A DNA stretch of 10,470 nt, taken from Cryomorphaceae bacterium. Lineage in GTDB: Bacteria; Bacteroidota; Bacteroidia; Flavobacteriales; UBA7312. Positions 1-6,861 of this stretch are shown piece after piece. A program made the position numbers and the translations under genes. The notes beneath the pieces were generated by a model that was not told the DNA's origin, did not search any database, and saw only the letters and a list, made by a program, of their open reading frames with translations. Positions within the stretch are counted from its first letter, which is position 1; the number at the start of each line of letters is the position of its first letter. The DNA lies in the NCBI GenBank assembly GCA_018608925.1, contig JABAYQ010000147.1, forward strand, positions 1 to 10,470, read 5' to 3'.

Positions 1-80
1 TGATTAAAGTTAAGATTGCTGACATGTCTGATGTTGATGATTTGCTAAGTTCGGATCAATACCAAGAATTAGTAGGCTAG
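1..80 (+). CDS. gcvH: Glycine cleavage system H protein, C-terminal end (partial)
   Basis: Only the last 25 codons and the TAG stop are in the window; the first two bases finish a codon that is probably Met. The tail ends SDVDDLLSSDQYQELVG, preceded by an I-K-V-K-I strand. This resembles the end of lipoyl-carrying GcvH proteins, in which a W-M/L-x-K-I/V strand leads into an acidic helix ending near the last Gly. GcvH shuttles the methylamine intermediate between the P, T and L proteins of the glycine cleavage complex in the cytoplasm. The lipoyl-lysine region lies outside the window. The next gene starts one base after the stop, so the two are probably cotranscribed. The assignment rests on a short tail and on the gcvH–vanZ–tonB order often seen in Flavobacteriales. 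Confidence 0.72.
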   Translation, partial: IKVKIADMSDVDDLLSSDQYQELVG

Positions 81-81
81 A

Positions 82-444
82 ATGTGGAAATTGTCAGCTA
101 TAATATATTTTTTATTTATAGCCGTTCTTCATTTAATTCATGGAGAATCAATTCCTAAGTTATCATTCGCTGATTTATTTCAGCTAGACAAACTTGTTCA
201 TTTATTGTTGTTTTTAGGTGCTTATCTTGTTTTGGTTAAAGCCATGCAGCAATATTCGTTTAAAAACAAACGTTTTTATATAGTACTGACTTGCTTTTCT
301 TATGCTTTCCTAATGGAGTATATGCAATCTACACTAGCAGCAAACAGGTCTGGGGATGTGTTGGATTTTGTAGCTGACTCAGTTGGAGTGATTGTCGCAA
401 TATACTTGAGTAGTAAAATAGCCTTCGTCCGCATTAATTATTAA
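82..444 (+). CDS. VanZ family membrane protein
   Basis: A 120-residue hydrophobic protein with about four predicted membrane segments, near residues 4-20, 38-54, 64-80 and 97-112. The VanZ-like signature is present: D36-K37-x-x-H40 at the start of the second segment, an acidic residue at the end of the third (E79), then a polar stretch with R89, D92, D95 and D99 before the last segment. The family is named after VanZ of enterococcal teicoplanin resistance, but the role of these short Bacteroidota members is unknown, so no resistance should be inferred. The ATG is one base after the gcvH stop, which supports this start and an operon with gcvH. The length is normal for stand-alone members of the family. 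Confidence 0.85.
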   Translation: MWKLSAIIYFLFIAVLHLIHGESIPKLSFADLFQLDKLVHLLLFLGAYLVLVKAMQQYSFKNKRFYIVLTCFSYAFLMEYMQSTLAANRSGDVLDFVADSVGVIVAIYLSSKIAFVRINY

Positions 445-454
445 ACAAAAAGTT

Positions 455-462
455 TAAATTTG
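455..462 (+). promoter_or_regulatory. Candidate Bacteroidota -7 box upstream of tonB
   Basis: TAAATTTG matches the TAnnTTTG -7 consensus of Bacteroidota primary-sigma promoters. It lies 22 bases before the tonB ATG in the 40-base gap after vanZ, which would give a leader of about 15 bases. No clear TTG-type -33 element is visible at the expected distance upstream, so this is a motif match only. tonB could also be read through from gcvH–vanZ. Confidence 0.35.
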
Positions 463-484
463 CTAACATAATAATCCTAAGATT

Positions 485-1153
485 ATGGAACCAAAAAAGA
501 ATCCGAAATTTGATTTAGAGAAGAAAAGAGGTCTGTTCATTCAGATAGGCTTGGCGACAGCCCTGTTAATTGTTTTAGGTGCTTTCGAATATAGAACTTA
601 CGAACAATCAGCAGCATCTTTAGGAGATATTACTCTTGAAGCTGATTGGGAGGAAGAAATTGAAGCTACTTTTAGAGAAAAGAAACCACCTCCACCACCT
701 CCACCACCACCTGAAGTAATCGAAATAGTTGAAGATGATGTAGAAATTGATGAAGTAGAAATCGAGGACACGGAATCGGATGAAGACACTGAAATTGTTG
801 AGGAAGAAGAAGAAACGGATGAGATTTTTATGATAGCTGAGGATATGCCTATGTTTAAAGGTTGTTCCGATGATCTTTGTACTCAAGGCGAAATCTTAAA
901 GTATATCGCTAGAAATACTAAATACCCTGCAATAGCAAAAGAAAATAATATTACAGGAAGAGTTTTTGTTGGCTTTGTAGTAGACAAGACTGGTTCTGTT
1001 ACTGGTGTTAAGATACTTAGAGGTGTTGATAAATACTTAGATGCTGAGGCATTAAGAGTTGTAAAGAGTATGCCTAAGTTTAGTCCTGGTAGACAAAGAG
1101 GTAAGCCGGTTAAAGTTCAATACAACATACCGATTACGTTCAAATTAAACTAA
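485..1153 (+). CDS. tonB: TonB family energy transducer protein
   Basis: A 222-residue protein with TonB layout. A short basic cytoplasmic N-terminus (K4, K5, K8, K13, K14, R15) precedes one membrane anchor at about residues 17-34. A periplasmic spacer has nine consecutive prolines at 68-76. A long acidic linker covers about 80-120. A C-terminal TonB domain runs from about 140 to 222, beginning YPAIAKENNITGRV and ending YNIPITFKLN. TonB couples the proton-motive force, through ExbB/ExbD, to outer-membrane TonB-dependent receptors. Bacteroidota carry many paralogues, and exbB/exbD are not in the window, so the receptor served is unknown. C127 and C132 lie just before the C-terminal domain. The gene ends at a hairpin terminator facing the sulfate-activation operon. 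The ATG is well placed 22 bases after a candidate -7 box. Confidence 0.92.
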   Translation: MEPKKNPKFDLEKKRGLFIQIGLATALLIVLGAFEYRTYEQSAASLGDITLEADWEEEIEATFREKKPPPPPPPPPEVIEIVEDDVEIDEVEIEDTESDEDTEIVEEEEETDEIFMIAEDMPMFKGCSDDLCTQGEILKYIARNTKYPAIAKENNITGRVFVGFVVDKTGSVTGVKILRGVDKYLDAEALRVVKSMPKFSPGRQRGKPVKVQYNIPITFKLN

Positions 1154-1154
1154 C

Positions 1155-1186
1155 AAAAAAAAGAGGCTTTTAAGCCTCTTTTTTTT
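1155..1186. terminator. Bidirectional rho-independent terminator
   Basis: A perfect 15-base inverted repeat: eight A's plus GAGGCTT (1155-1169), a central TT, then AAGCCTC plus eight T's (1172-1186). The GC core (GAGGC/GCCTC) is flanked by an A-tract on one side and a T-tract on the other. The hairpin is therefore followed by a U-run whichever strand is transcribed. It starts one base after the tonB stop and overlaps the cysN stop codon (1185-1187), so it most likely ends both convergent transcripts. Confidence 0.9.
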
Positions 1187-2450
1187 ATAGTATCATCCCT
1201 GCTCCAACAGTTTCGTTGGTGGCTTCGTCAATTAGTATTAAACTTCCAGTGTTTCTGTTCCTTTTATATTCGTCTATAAACAAAGGAGATGTTGTACGGA
1301 TAGATATTCTAGCTATATCATTTAAGCCAATTTCTTTATCATTTTCTAGTCTATGAAGATTGTTTATATCCATCTTGTACTTAATCTTTTTAACAATACA
1401 TCTAGCATCTTTAGAGGTATGTTTAATGGAGTATTTTCCATTTAAAACAAGTTTCTTCTCGTTCATCCAGCAAATCATTAAATCAACATCTTGTTGCGCT
1501 TTGGGAGAATTATTTGCTCTAACTATCATGTCGCCTCTACTAATGTCAATGTCATCTTGTAAAGTCATACAAACTGACATGGGAGAGAAAGCTTCTTCAA
1601 TTTCTTTGTCTTTAATAAAAATTTTATCAATTTTAGAAGTAAATCCCGAAGGTAAGGCCATTACCTCATCTCCTGGCTTAAAGACTCCTCCAGCTATTCT
1701 TCCTGCGTATCCTCTAAAGTCTGGAAACTCTTTGCTTTGAGGCCTGATAATAGTCTGAATAGGGAATCTACAATCAATATGATTGTGATCACTTCCTATA
1801 TGAACGTTTTCTAAAGTATACATTAGAGTACTTCCTTCGAACCAGTCCATGTTTTCAGATCGATTTACTACATTGTCTCCATCTAAAGCAGAAATAGGAA
1901 TAAACTGAATGTCTTTAATGTCAAGCTTAGAAGAGAAATCCTCAAAATCTTTTTTAATTTTTTCAAATACATCTTCTGAGTAATCCACTAAATCCATTTT
2001 GTTAATACAAACGATTACGTGTGGTATTTGTAGTAAGGATGAAATAAAAGCATGTCTGCATGACTGCTCTACAATCCCATGTCTTGCATCAATCAAAAGA
2101 ATAGCAAGGTTTGCTGTCGAAGCACCTGTAACCATATTTCTTGTGTATTGAATATGACCTGGTGTGTCGGCAATAATAAATTTTCTTTTAGGTGTTGCAA
2201 AGTACCTGTAGGCAACATCGATAGTAATGCCTTGCTCTCTTTCAGCTCTTAGGCCATCTGTTAAAAGCGCTAAATTAATACCTTGTTCACCTCTTCTGCT
2301 ATTGGTTTTTTCTAGACTTTGTAGTTGGTCTTCAAAAATAGATTTGCTATCGTAAAGAAGCCTTCCAATAAGGGTGCTTTTTCCGTCGTCAACACTACCA
2401 GCAGTAGTAAATCTTAAAAGTTCCATGTCTAAATATCCTTTCTCGCTCAT
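1185..2450 (-). CDS. cysN: Sulfate adenylyltransferase subunit 1 (GTPase subunit)
   Basis: The GTPase partner of ATP sulfurylase. It uses GTP hydrolysis to drive CysD to make APS and pyrophosphate from ATP and sulfate. The 421 residues show an EF-Tu-like G domain in order: G1 GSVDDGKST (18-26), switch I with EREQGITIDVAYRYF (70-84), G3 DTPGH (95-99), G4 NKMD (150-153) and G5 SALDG (187-191). Beta-barrel domains II and III follow. It is about 50 residues shorter than E. coli CysN but of normal length for Bacteroidota, and there is no fused APS kinase domain, consistent with a separate cysC. The ATG lies 10 bases after the cysD stop. A second in-frame ATG at residue 9 is a possible alternative start that would leave the domain intact. 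It is the last gene of a cysC–cysD–cysN operon. Confidence 0.95.
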   Translation of the reverse strand: MSEKGYLDMELLRFTTAGSVDDGKSTLIGRLLYDSKSIFEDQLQSLEKTNSRRGEQGINLALLTDGLRAEREQGITIDVAYRYFATPKRKFIIADTPGHIQYTRNMVTGASTANLAILLIDARHGIVEQSCRHAFISSLLQIPHVIVCINKMDLVDYSEDVFEKIKKDFEDFSSKLDIKDIQFIPISALDGDNVVNRSENMDWFEGSTLMYTLENVHIGSDHNHIDCRFPIQTIIRPQSKEFPDFRGYAGRIAGGVFKPGDEVMALPSGFTSKIDKIFIKDKEIEEAFSPMSVCMTLQDDIDISRGDMIVRANNSPKAQQDVDLMICWMNEKKLVLNGKYSIKHTSKDARCIVKKIKYKMDINNLHRLENDKEIGLNDIARISIRTTSPLFIDEYKRNRNTGSLILIDEATNETVGAGMIL

Positions 2451-2460
2451 TTAAAATTTT

Positions 2461-3366
2461 TTAAAAATAACCTTGTTTTTTTCTGTCTTCCATTGCTGCT
2501 TCCGAACGCTTGTCGTCAGTTCGTCCACCTCTTTCTGTAATTCTAGTTGCAGAAACTTCTTCAATAATTTCTTCTAATGTAGTTGCTGAAGATTCTGCAA
2601 CTCCGGTGCAAGTCATGTCTCCAATAGTTCTGCATCTAATTAATTTATTCTGATAAGATTCGTTATCTTTAAGAGTAATAAAATCGTTTTTAGATAGCAA
2701 AACCCCTTCTCTATTAACTACTTCCCTTTGGTGAGCGAAATACAGAGATGGTAATTCTATGTTTTCCATTAAAATATATTGCCAAACGTCCATTTCTGTC
2801 CAGTTACTTATCGGGAAAATTCTAAAATGTTCCCCTAAGTTTTTCTTGCCATTAAATATATTCCAAAGCTCGGGTCGTTGGTTTTTTGGGTCCCATTGTC
2901 CGAATTCGTCTCTGTGTGAGAAGAATCGTTCTTTAGCCCTTGCTTTTTCTTCATCTCTTCTAGCTCCTCCCATTGCAGCGTCGAATTTTTCTTCTTCCAA
3001 TCCTTCTAGAAGAGTAACGGTCTGAAGACCATTTCTAGAAGGGTTTGGTCCTTTTTCTTCCACTGCTGTTCCTTTGTTTATAGAGTCTTGAACGTATTTA
3101 ACAATTAACTGTTCCCCAGAATCTTCAATTAGCCTGTCTCTAAAGCTTAATGTTTCACTAAAGTTATGACCTGTGTCAATGTGCATTAGTGGAAAAGGAA
3201 TTTTCCCTGGGTAAAAAGCTTTTTTAGCTAAATGAAAAAGTATGATAGAATCCTTTCCTCCAGAGAATAAAAGAACTGGTCTTTCAAATTGAGCAGCTAT
3301 CTCTCTAATTACGAAAATGGCTTCAGATTCTAATTCTCTAAGATGGGTTAGGTTATATGATTTCAT
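2461..3366 (-). CDS. cysD: Sulfate adenylyltransferase subunit 2
   Basis: The catalytic subunit of heterodimeric ATP sulfurylase, which forms APS from ATP and sulfate together with CysN. The 301 residues match the roughly 300 of E. coli CysD. The PP-loop ATP-pyrophosphatase motif SGGKDS is at 35-40. It is followed by the family stretches HIDTGHNF and GGARRDEEKARAKER, and by the C-terminal GGRTDDKRSEAAMEDRKKQG. The ATG directly abuts the cysC stop with no spacer, and cysN follows after 10 bases, so the three genes form a tight operon. Many Bacteroidota place a SLC13-type sulfate transporter between cysC and cysD; it is absent here. Confidence 0.96.
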   Translation of the reverse strand: MKSYNLTHLRELESEAIFVIREIAAQFERPVLLFSGGKDSIILFHLAKKAFYPGKIPFPLMHIDTGHNFSETLSFRDRLIEDSGEQLIVKYVQDSINKGTAVEEKGPNPSRNGLQTVTLLEGLEEEKFDAAMGGARRDEEKARAKERFFSHRDEFGQWDPKNQRPELWNIFNGKKNLGEHFRIFPISNWTEMDVWQYILMENIELPSLYFAHQREVVNREGVLLSKNDFITLKDNESYQNKLIRCRTIGDMTCTGVAESSATTLEEIIEEVSATRITERGGRTDDKRSEAAMEDRKKQGYF

Positions 3367-3972
3367 TTAATATGTAATTTTATTTTTTATTGCAGTTATA
3401 ATTTTCTCTACGCTTTGTGAAACCGTTAGATTATTGGTATCTAAAACTAAGTCAGCGTTAATAGGCTTCTCGAAAGGAGCACTAATTCCTGTAAAGTCTT
3501 TTATTTCTCCTTTTCTAGCTTTAGCATACAAGCCTTTAACATCTCGTTTTTCGCAAGTTTCTAAGTCGGCATCTACAAAGATTTCAAAAAAAGATTCTGG
3601 ACCAATAATATCTTTAGCCATTTTTCTTATTTCAATAGTCGGACTAATAAAGCTATTGATAGTAATTATACCTCCGTCAATAAACAATTTAGAAATTTCT
3701 GATATCCTTCTTATATTTTCTATTCTATCTTGAGTAGAAAAATCAAGATTATTGCAAATTCCTATTCTAACATTATCCCCGTCTAAAACTTTAGTAATGA
3801 AGCCATTGTTTGAAAGAGATCTTTCGAGATGTTTTGCAATGGTAGATTTTCCCGAACCAGAAAGTCCAGTCATCCAAATAGTAATTGCTTTTTGATTTAA
3901 TTGAGCCTCTTTTTCTTCTTTGTTTAATAAAGAATCGTGTATTGGATGAATGTTCTTATTGTTAATAGGCAT
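3367..3972 (-). CDS. cysC: Adenylylsulfate (APS) kinase
   Basis: Phosphorylates the 3'-hydroxyl of APS to make PAPS, the universal sulfuryl donor. Counting from the ATG at 3972 (201 residues), the P-loop is GLSGSGKST (36-44). It is followed by DGDNVR (64-69), the DRIENIRR helix (82-89), the FISP segment with the family's phosphoserine position at S110, and GLYAKARKGEIKDFTGISAP (147-166) for APS binding. Upstream TTG at 3981 would add three residues; the ATG is preferred because it is a standard codon and the N-terminus MPINNKNIHPI already covers what the family needs. It is the first gene of the minus-strand operon, transcribed divergently from deoC–cysQ. It is stand-alone, not fused to cysN. 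Confidence 0.95.
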   Translation of the reverse strand: MPINNKNIHPIHDSLLNKEEKEAQLNQKAITIWMTGLSGSGKSTIAKHLERSLSNNGFITKVLDGDNVRIGICNNLDFSTQDRIENIRRISEISKLFIDGGIITINSFISPTIEIRKMAKDIIGPESFFEIFVDADLETCEKRDVKGLYAKARKGEIKDFTGISAPFEKPINADLVLDTNNLTVSQSVEKIITAIKNKITY

Positions 3973-4003
3973 AAGACGCAATATAATAAATTGTTTTTTG
4001 GAT

Positions 4004-4011
4004 AAAAACTA
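4004..4011 (-). promoter_or_regulatory. Weak candidate -7 box for cysC–cysD–cysN
   Basis: On the minus strand this reads TAGTTTTT, one mismatch from TAnnTTTG, about 31 bases before the cysC ATG. No -33 element is evident. The operon must have a promoter in this 89-base divergent gap, but this exact position is a weak motif match in A/T-rich DNA. Confidence 0.2.
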
Positions 4012-4035
4012 TAATCAATGCCTATCTTATTTTTT

Positions 4036-4043
4036 TATATTTG
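4036..4043 (+). promoter_or_regulatory. Candidate Bacteroidota -7 box for the deoC–cysQ–polysaccharide operon
   Basis: TATATTTG is an exact match to the TAnnTTTG -7 consensus, 18 bases before the deoC ATG at 4062. Transcription would start about 12 bases before that ATG. It would remove most or all of the upstream TTG at 4041 from the message, which favours the ATG start for deoC. A convincing -33 box is not visible. Confidence 0.4.
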
Positions 4044-4061
4044 TTGGTAGATACCCCTTCA

Positions 4062-4790
4062 ATGCAAGCAATTCAATCTTATTTAGATTCTACTTACCTT
4101 AAAACAGATTATGAATCTGGAAGTGAGTTTTTGCAAAACTTCATCTTGGAAGCTATAGACCATGATTTTAAGCTTGTAATGATTAGACCAGAAATTGTTT
4201 CGTTTGCAAGAACATTAGTTGACAACAATAATTCGAAGACTTTAGTAGGAACCGTAATTGATTTCCCCTTAGGTAATTCTAGTTTAGAAGATAAAATTTC
4301 TCAAGCAAATATTGCAATAGAAAATGGAGCGGACGAGCTAGATTTTGTAATAAATTATGAGGCCTTTAAAAATGGTCAAGAAGCCTTGCTTAAAGAGCAA
4401 GTTCTGAAATGTACGGCACTTTGTTTGACAAACAAAAAAACAATTAAATGGATTATTGAGATTGCAGCTTTATCTAAAACAGAAATTAAAAATATTTGTT
4501 TATTGATTAGGGATACTGTAATTGCTAATTTCGAAAATTCAGATTACAATAAAGTATTTGTTAAGTCTTCAACTGGCTTTTATAAAACTAAAGACAACTT
4601 AGCAAACGGAGCAACCGTAGAAGGAATAAGATTAATGGTAAAAAACGGATCACCACTTTTAATAAAAGCATCTGGTGGAGTTCGTAATTTAGAAGCGGTT
4701 GTAGAGATGATCGAATTAGGTGTAAGTAGAATTGGAACTTCATCCGCTCTTAATATAGTAAACGGAAAAACCAATAATACTGATTACTAA
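4062..4790 (+). CDS. deoC: Deoxyribose-phosphate aldolase
   Basis: Class I aldolase that splits 2-deoxyribose-5-phosphate into glyceraldehyde-3-phosphate and acetaldehyde in deoxynucleoside catabolism. Conserved DeoC blocks appear in order: LDSTYLKT near the start, GTVIDFPLGN, GADELDFVINY with the catalytic-network Asp, KWIIEIAAL, VFVKSSTGF with the Schiff-base Lys, and IKASGGVR with the second active-site Lys. Counted from the ATG at 4062 (242 residues), these catalytic residues are D94, K168 and K202. In-frame TTG codons at 4041 and 4044 could extend the protein by seven residues, but the ATG is more likely given a -7-like box at 4036-4043. The stop overlaps the cysQ ATG (TAATG). It has no obvious tie to sulfation or polysaccharide synthesis despite apparently leading that operon. 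Confidence 0.92.
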   Translation: MQAIQSYLDSTYLKTDYESGSEFLQNFILEAIDHDFKLVMIRPEIVSFARTLVDNNNSKTLVGTVIDFPLGNSSLEDKISQANIAIENGADELDFVINYEAFKNGQEALLKEQVLKCTALCLTNKKTIKWIIEIAALSKTEIKNICLLIRDTVIANFENSDYNKVFVKSSTGFYKTKDNLANGATVEGIRLMVKNGSPLLIKASGGVRNLEAVVEMIELGVSRIGTSSALNIVNGKTNNTDY

Positions 4791-5554
4791 TGGAAGAGTT
4801 GATACAATTAGCAAAACTTGCTGCATTCGAAGCTGGAAAAGAAATTTTGAAAGTTTATGAAACAGATTTTTCGGTAGAAACAAAAAGTGACGATTCTCCA
4901 CTAACTCTGGCGGATCAAGCAGGACACGATAAAATTGTATCGTTTTTAAATGAAACTAATATTCCGATTTTGAGTGAGGAGGGCAAACATTTACCCTTTA
5001 ATCAAAGGAAAGAATGGGATAGCTTTTGGTTAGTTGACCCTCTTGATGGAACAAAAGAATTTGTTAAACGAAATGGCGAGTTTACTGTTAATATTGCATT
5101 AATTAAAAATAACATTCCTGTAATGGGTGTGATATATGTTCCTGTTCAAGATGTAATGTATTATGGATTTGATGATAAAGCATTTAAGATCGAAAATTAT
5201 TCAACTAAAGCAGAAATTCAGTCTTTACCAATAGAATATAAAAGAGAAGTTTTTACCATCGTAGGAAGTCGTTCTCATATGAGTAAAGAAACAGAATTAT
5301 TCTTTGAAGACATGAAAAAAACTCATGGGGACTTAGAGTTGCTAGCTGTAGGAAGTTCTCTTAAATTATGCATGGTAGCTGAAGGAAAGGCCGATATCTA
5401 TCCTAGGTATGCGCCAACTATGGAGTGGGATACTGGAGCGGGTCATGCTATAGCAAAGGCTGCAGGCTTTAAAGTTGTGCAATACCAATCAAATGAAGAA
5501 CTGGTTTATAACAAAGAAAATTTATTGAACCCTTGGTTTTTAGTCAAAAAATAA
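4790..5554 (+). CDS. cysQ: 3'(2'),5'-bisphosphate nucleotidase
   Basis: Removes the 3'-phosphate from PAP (and can act on PAPS), clearing the by-product that inhibits sulfotransferases. The 254 residues show the lithium-sensitive, Mg-dependent inositol-monophosphatase fold. The metal-binding acids are E63-E64 in LSEEG and the WLVDPLDGTKEF motif (80-91, with D83 and D86). EWDTGAGHAIAKAAG (212-226) supplies D214. The early TKSDDSPLTLAD segment (31-42) is typical of CysQ. The ATG overlaps the deoC TAA by one base, implying translational coupling. Its position between a divergent cysCDN operon and a downstream sulfotransferase fits a PAP-recycling role. Other inositol-phosphatase-family substrates cannot be excluded from sequence, but length and motifs fit CysQ best. 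Confidence 0.94.
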   Translation: MEELIQLAKLAAFEAGKEILKVYETDFSVETKSDDSPLTLADQAGHDKIVSFLNETNIPILSEEGKHLPFNQRKEWDSFWLVDPLDGTKEFVKRNGEFTVNIALIKNNIPVMGVIYVPVQDVMYYGFDDKAFKIENYSTKAEIQSLPIEYKREVFTIVGSRSHMSKETELFFEDMKKTHGDLELLAVGSSLKLCMVAEGKADIYPRYAPTMEWDTGAGHAIAKAAGFKVVQYQSNEELVYNKENLLNPWFLVKK

Positions 5555-6861
5555 AAAATCTATTTGGTAATGATGTTCACCTTCTTGAATTGTTAAAAGG
5601 GGGTGGAGCAACTTTTTTAATGAAAATTTTTGGAATGGGCTTTGGTTATTTACTAGCTATTCTCATTACCAATAATTATGGTGCTCAATTTTTCGGTCAA
5701 TACGTAACAGCACTTTTAGTATTAGAGATATTAAGCATCGTTTCAAGGCTTGGAATTGACACTTCTGTAATTCGTCTTTTGTCTTCGTTTGTGATAAAAA
5801 ATGAAACTGCAAAAATTCATAAGTTGTATTTGAGAGTCTCTATTATCTTGTTGTTGTCAAGTTCAATTTTTGCTTTATTTACATATTTATTTTCCGAAGC
5901 AATAGCACAATTGTTAAATGCTTCATCTTCTCATATAAAACTTATCTCATATGTTGTTGTACCTCTTGTTCTGTACTATCTTAATGCACAGGCTTTAAGA
6001 GGACTAAAAAAAATTGCTGCTTTTTCCTTTTTAAATAATGTGGCGCTAGTACTAGGAACTCTAGTCTTGGTTTTAACCGGAGATGCTATTTTTAATAGTA
6101 AAGAGCTTCCTATTTTCGCTTATGTTACTAGCGTTGTTTTAATGGCGTTCCTATCTTTTTTCTTGTGGTATAAGTATAGTAGGCACTTTAAGTTAGACCT
6201 TAGTCAATCTGTAATTGGCTCTTCAACACTAATCAAAATCTCAATTCCTTTGCTTCTTGGTCAGTCCATGATGTTAATAATGGGAAAGATTGATATTTTG
6301 ATGTTAGGTGCTATTATTGATCAAGAATCAGTTGGTATTTATAACGCAGCTCTTAAACTGTCTATGTTAGCCTATGTGGGTCTGATGGCAATAAATAGTA
6401 TTGCAGCTCCTAAGTTTGCAGAACTCAATGAGAGTGGCAACTTAGAAGCCTTGAAGAGTTTGGTTCAGAAATCTACTAAAACGATATTTTGGATTACTCT
6501 GCCTGTAGTTTTAATTTTTGCCTTCTTGCCAAGTCAGATTTTATCCGTTTTTGGAGAAGAATTTCAAATAGCAACTTATAGTTTAATTATTTTGTCTGTA
6601 GGGAAAATGTTTAGCGCTATTTGTGGTTCTGTCGGAACTTTGCTTCAAATGTCTGGAAACCAAAAGTATTTTCAAAACGTATTAATAGCAGCGGCAATTT
6701 TAAACGTAGCTTTAAATTATTTTTTAATTCCAGAGTTTCAATTGTTAGGTGCGGCTTTAGCTAGCTTAATAAGTAATGTTTTCTGGAATGTTTTGATGGT
6801 TATTTACATTAAGAAAAAGTTCGGATTTTACACCATTTATTTACCTTTTTTAACAAGATGA
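5533..6861 (+). CDS. wzx: Wzx-type polysaccharide flippase (oligosaccharide translocase)
   Basis: A very hydrophobic 442-residue protein with roughly 12 membrane segments, resembling the polysaccharide-transport (MOP) superfamily. The first segment carries GGGATFLMKIFGMGFGYLLA (23-42). It is followed by a NNYGAQFFGQY loop (47-57) and RLGIDTSVIRLL (72-83), a pattern typical of Wzx proteins. Such proteins flip lipid-linked repeat units across the inner membrane. The start is uncertain. No ATG precedes the first helix, so the TTG at 5533, 22 bases inside cysQ, is used. ATT at 5524, TTG at 5590 or ATG at 5620 are alternatives, though the last would cut into helix 1. The stop overlaps the sulfotransferase start as ATGA. 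The functional call is by family only; substrate is unknown. Confidence 0.88.
   Translation: MVFSQKIKNLFGNDVHLLELLKGGGATFLMKIFGMGFGYLLAILITNNYGAQFFGQYVTALLVLEILSIVSRLGIDTSVIRLLSSFVIKNETAKIHKLYLRVSIILLLSSSIFALFTYLFSEAIAQLLNASSSHIKLISYVVVPLVLYYLNAQALRGLKKIAAFSFLNNVALVLGTLVLVLTGDAIFNSKELPIFAYVTSVVLMAFLSFFLWYKYSRHFKLDLSQSVIGSSTLIKISIPLLLGQSMMLIMGKIDILMLGAIIDQESVGIYNAALKLSMLAYVGLMAINSIAAPKFAELNESGNLEALKSLVQKSTKTIFWITLPVVLIFAFLPSQILSVFGEEFQIATYSLIILSVGKMFSAICGSVGTLLQMSGNQKYFQNVLIAAAILNVALNYFLIPEFQLLGAALASLISNVFWNVLMVIYIKKKFGFYTIYLPFLTR

Noticed and set aside
82..444. VanZ gene as an antibiotic-resistance determinant
   Set aside because: Only the membrane family is shared with enterococcal VanZ. 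The gcvH–tonB context is a housekeeping one and no van cluster genes are present.
688..714. CCA/CCT/CCN tandem repeat that could be called a microsatellite
   Set aside because: It encodes the nine-proline run of TonB with mixed synonymous codons, so it is protein-level repetition rather than a simple DNA repeat.
598..886. Two minus-strand open frames opposite tonB, rich in Ser/Ile or in Gly and Trp/Arg runs
   Set aside because: Their composition is the antisense image of the polyproline and acidic codons of tonB. They carry no domain pattern and the tonB frame is clearly the coding one.
1360..1740. Plus-strand open frame of 126 codons opposite cysN
   Set aside because: cysN motifs and codon use establish the minus-strand frame as coding; the antisense product has no recognisable features.
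4041..4061. TTG start for deoC, seven codons upstream
   Set aside because: The TTG overlaps a TAnnTTTG promoter-like box, and a standard ATG with full coverage of the family's conserved N-terminus is available at 4062.
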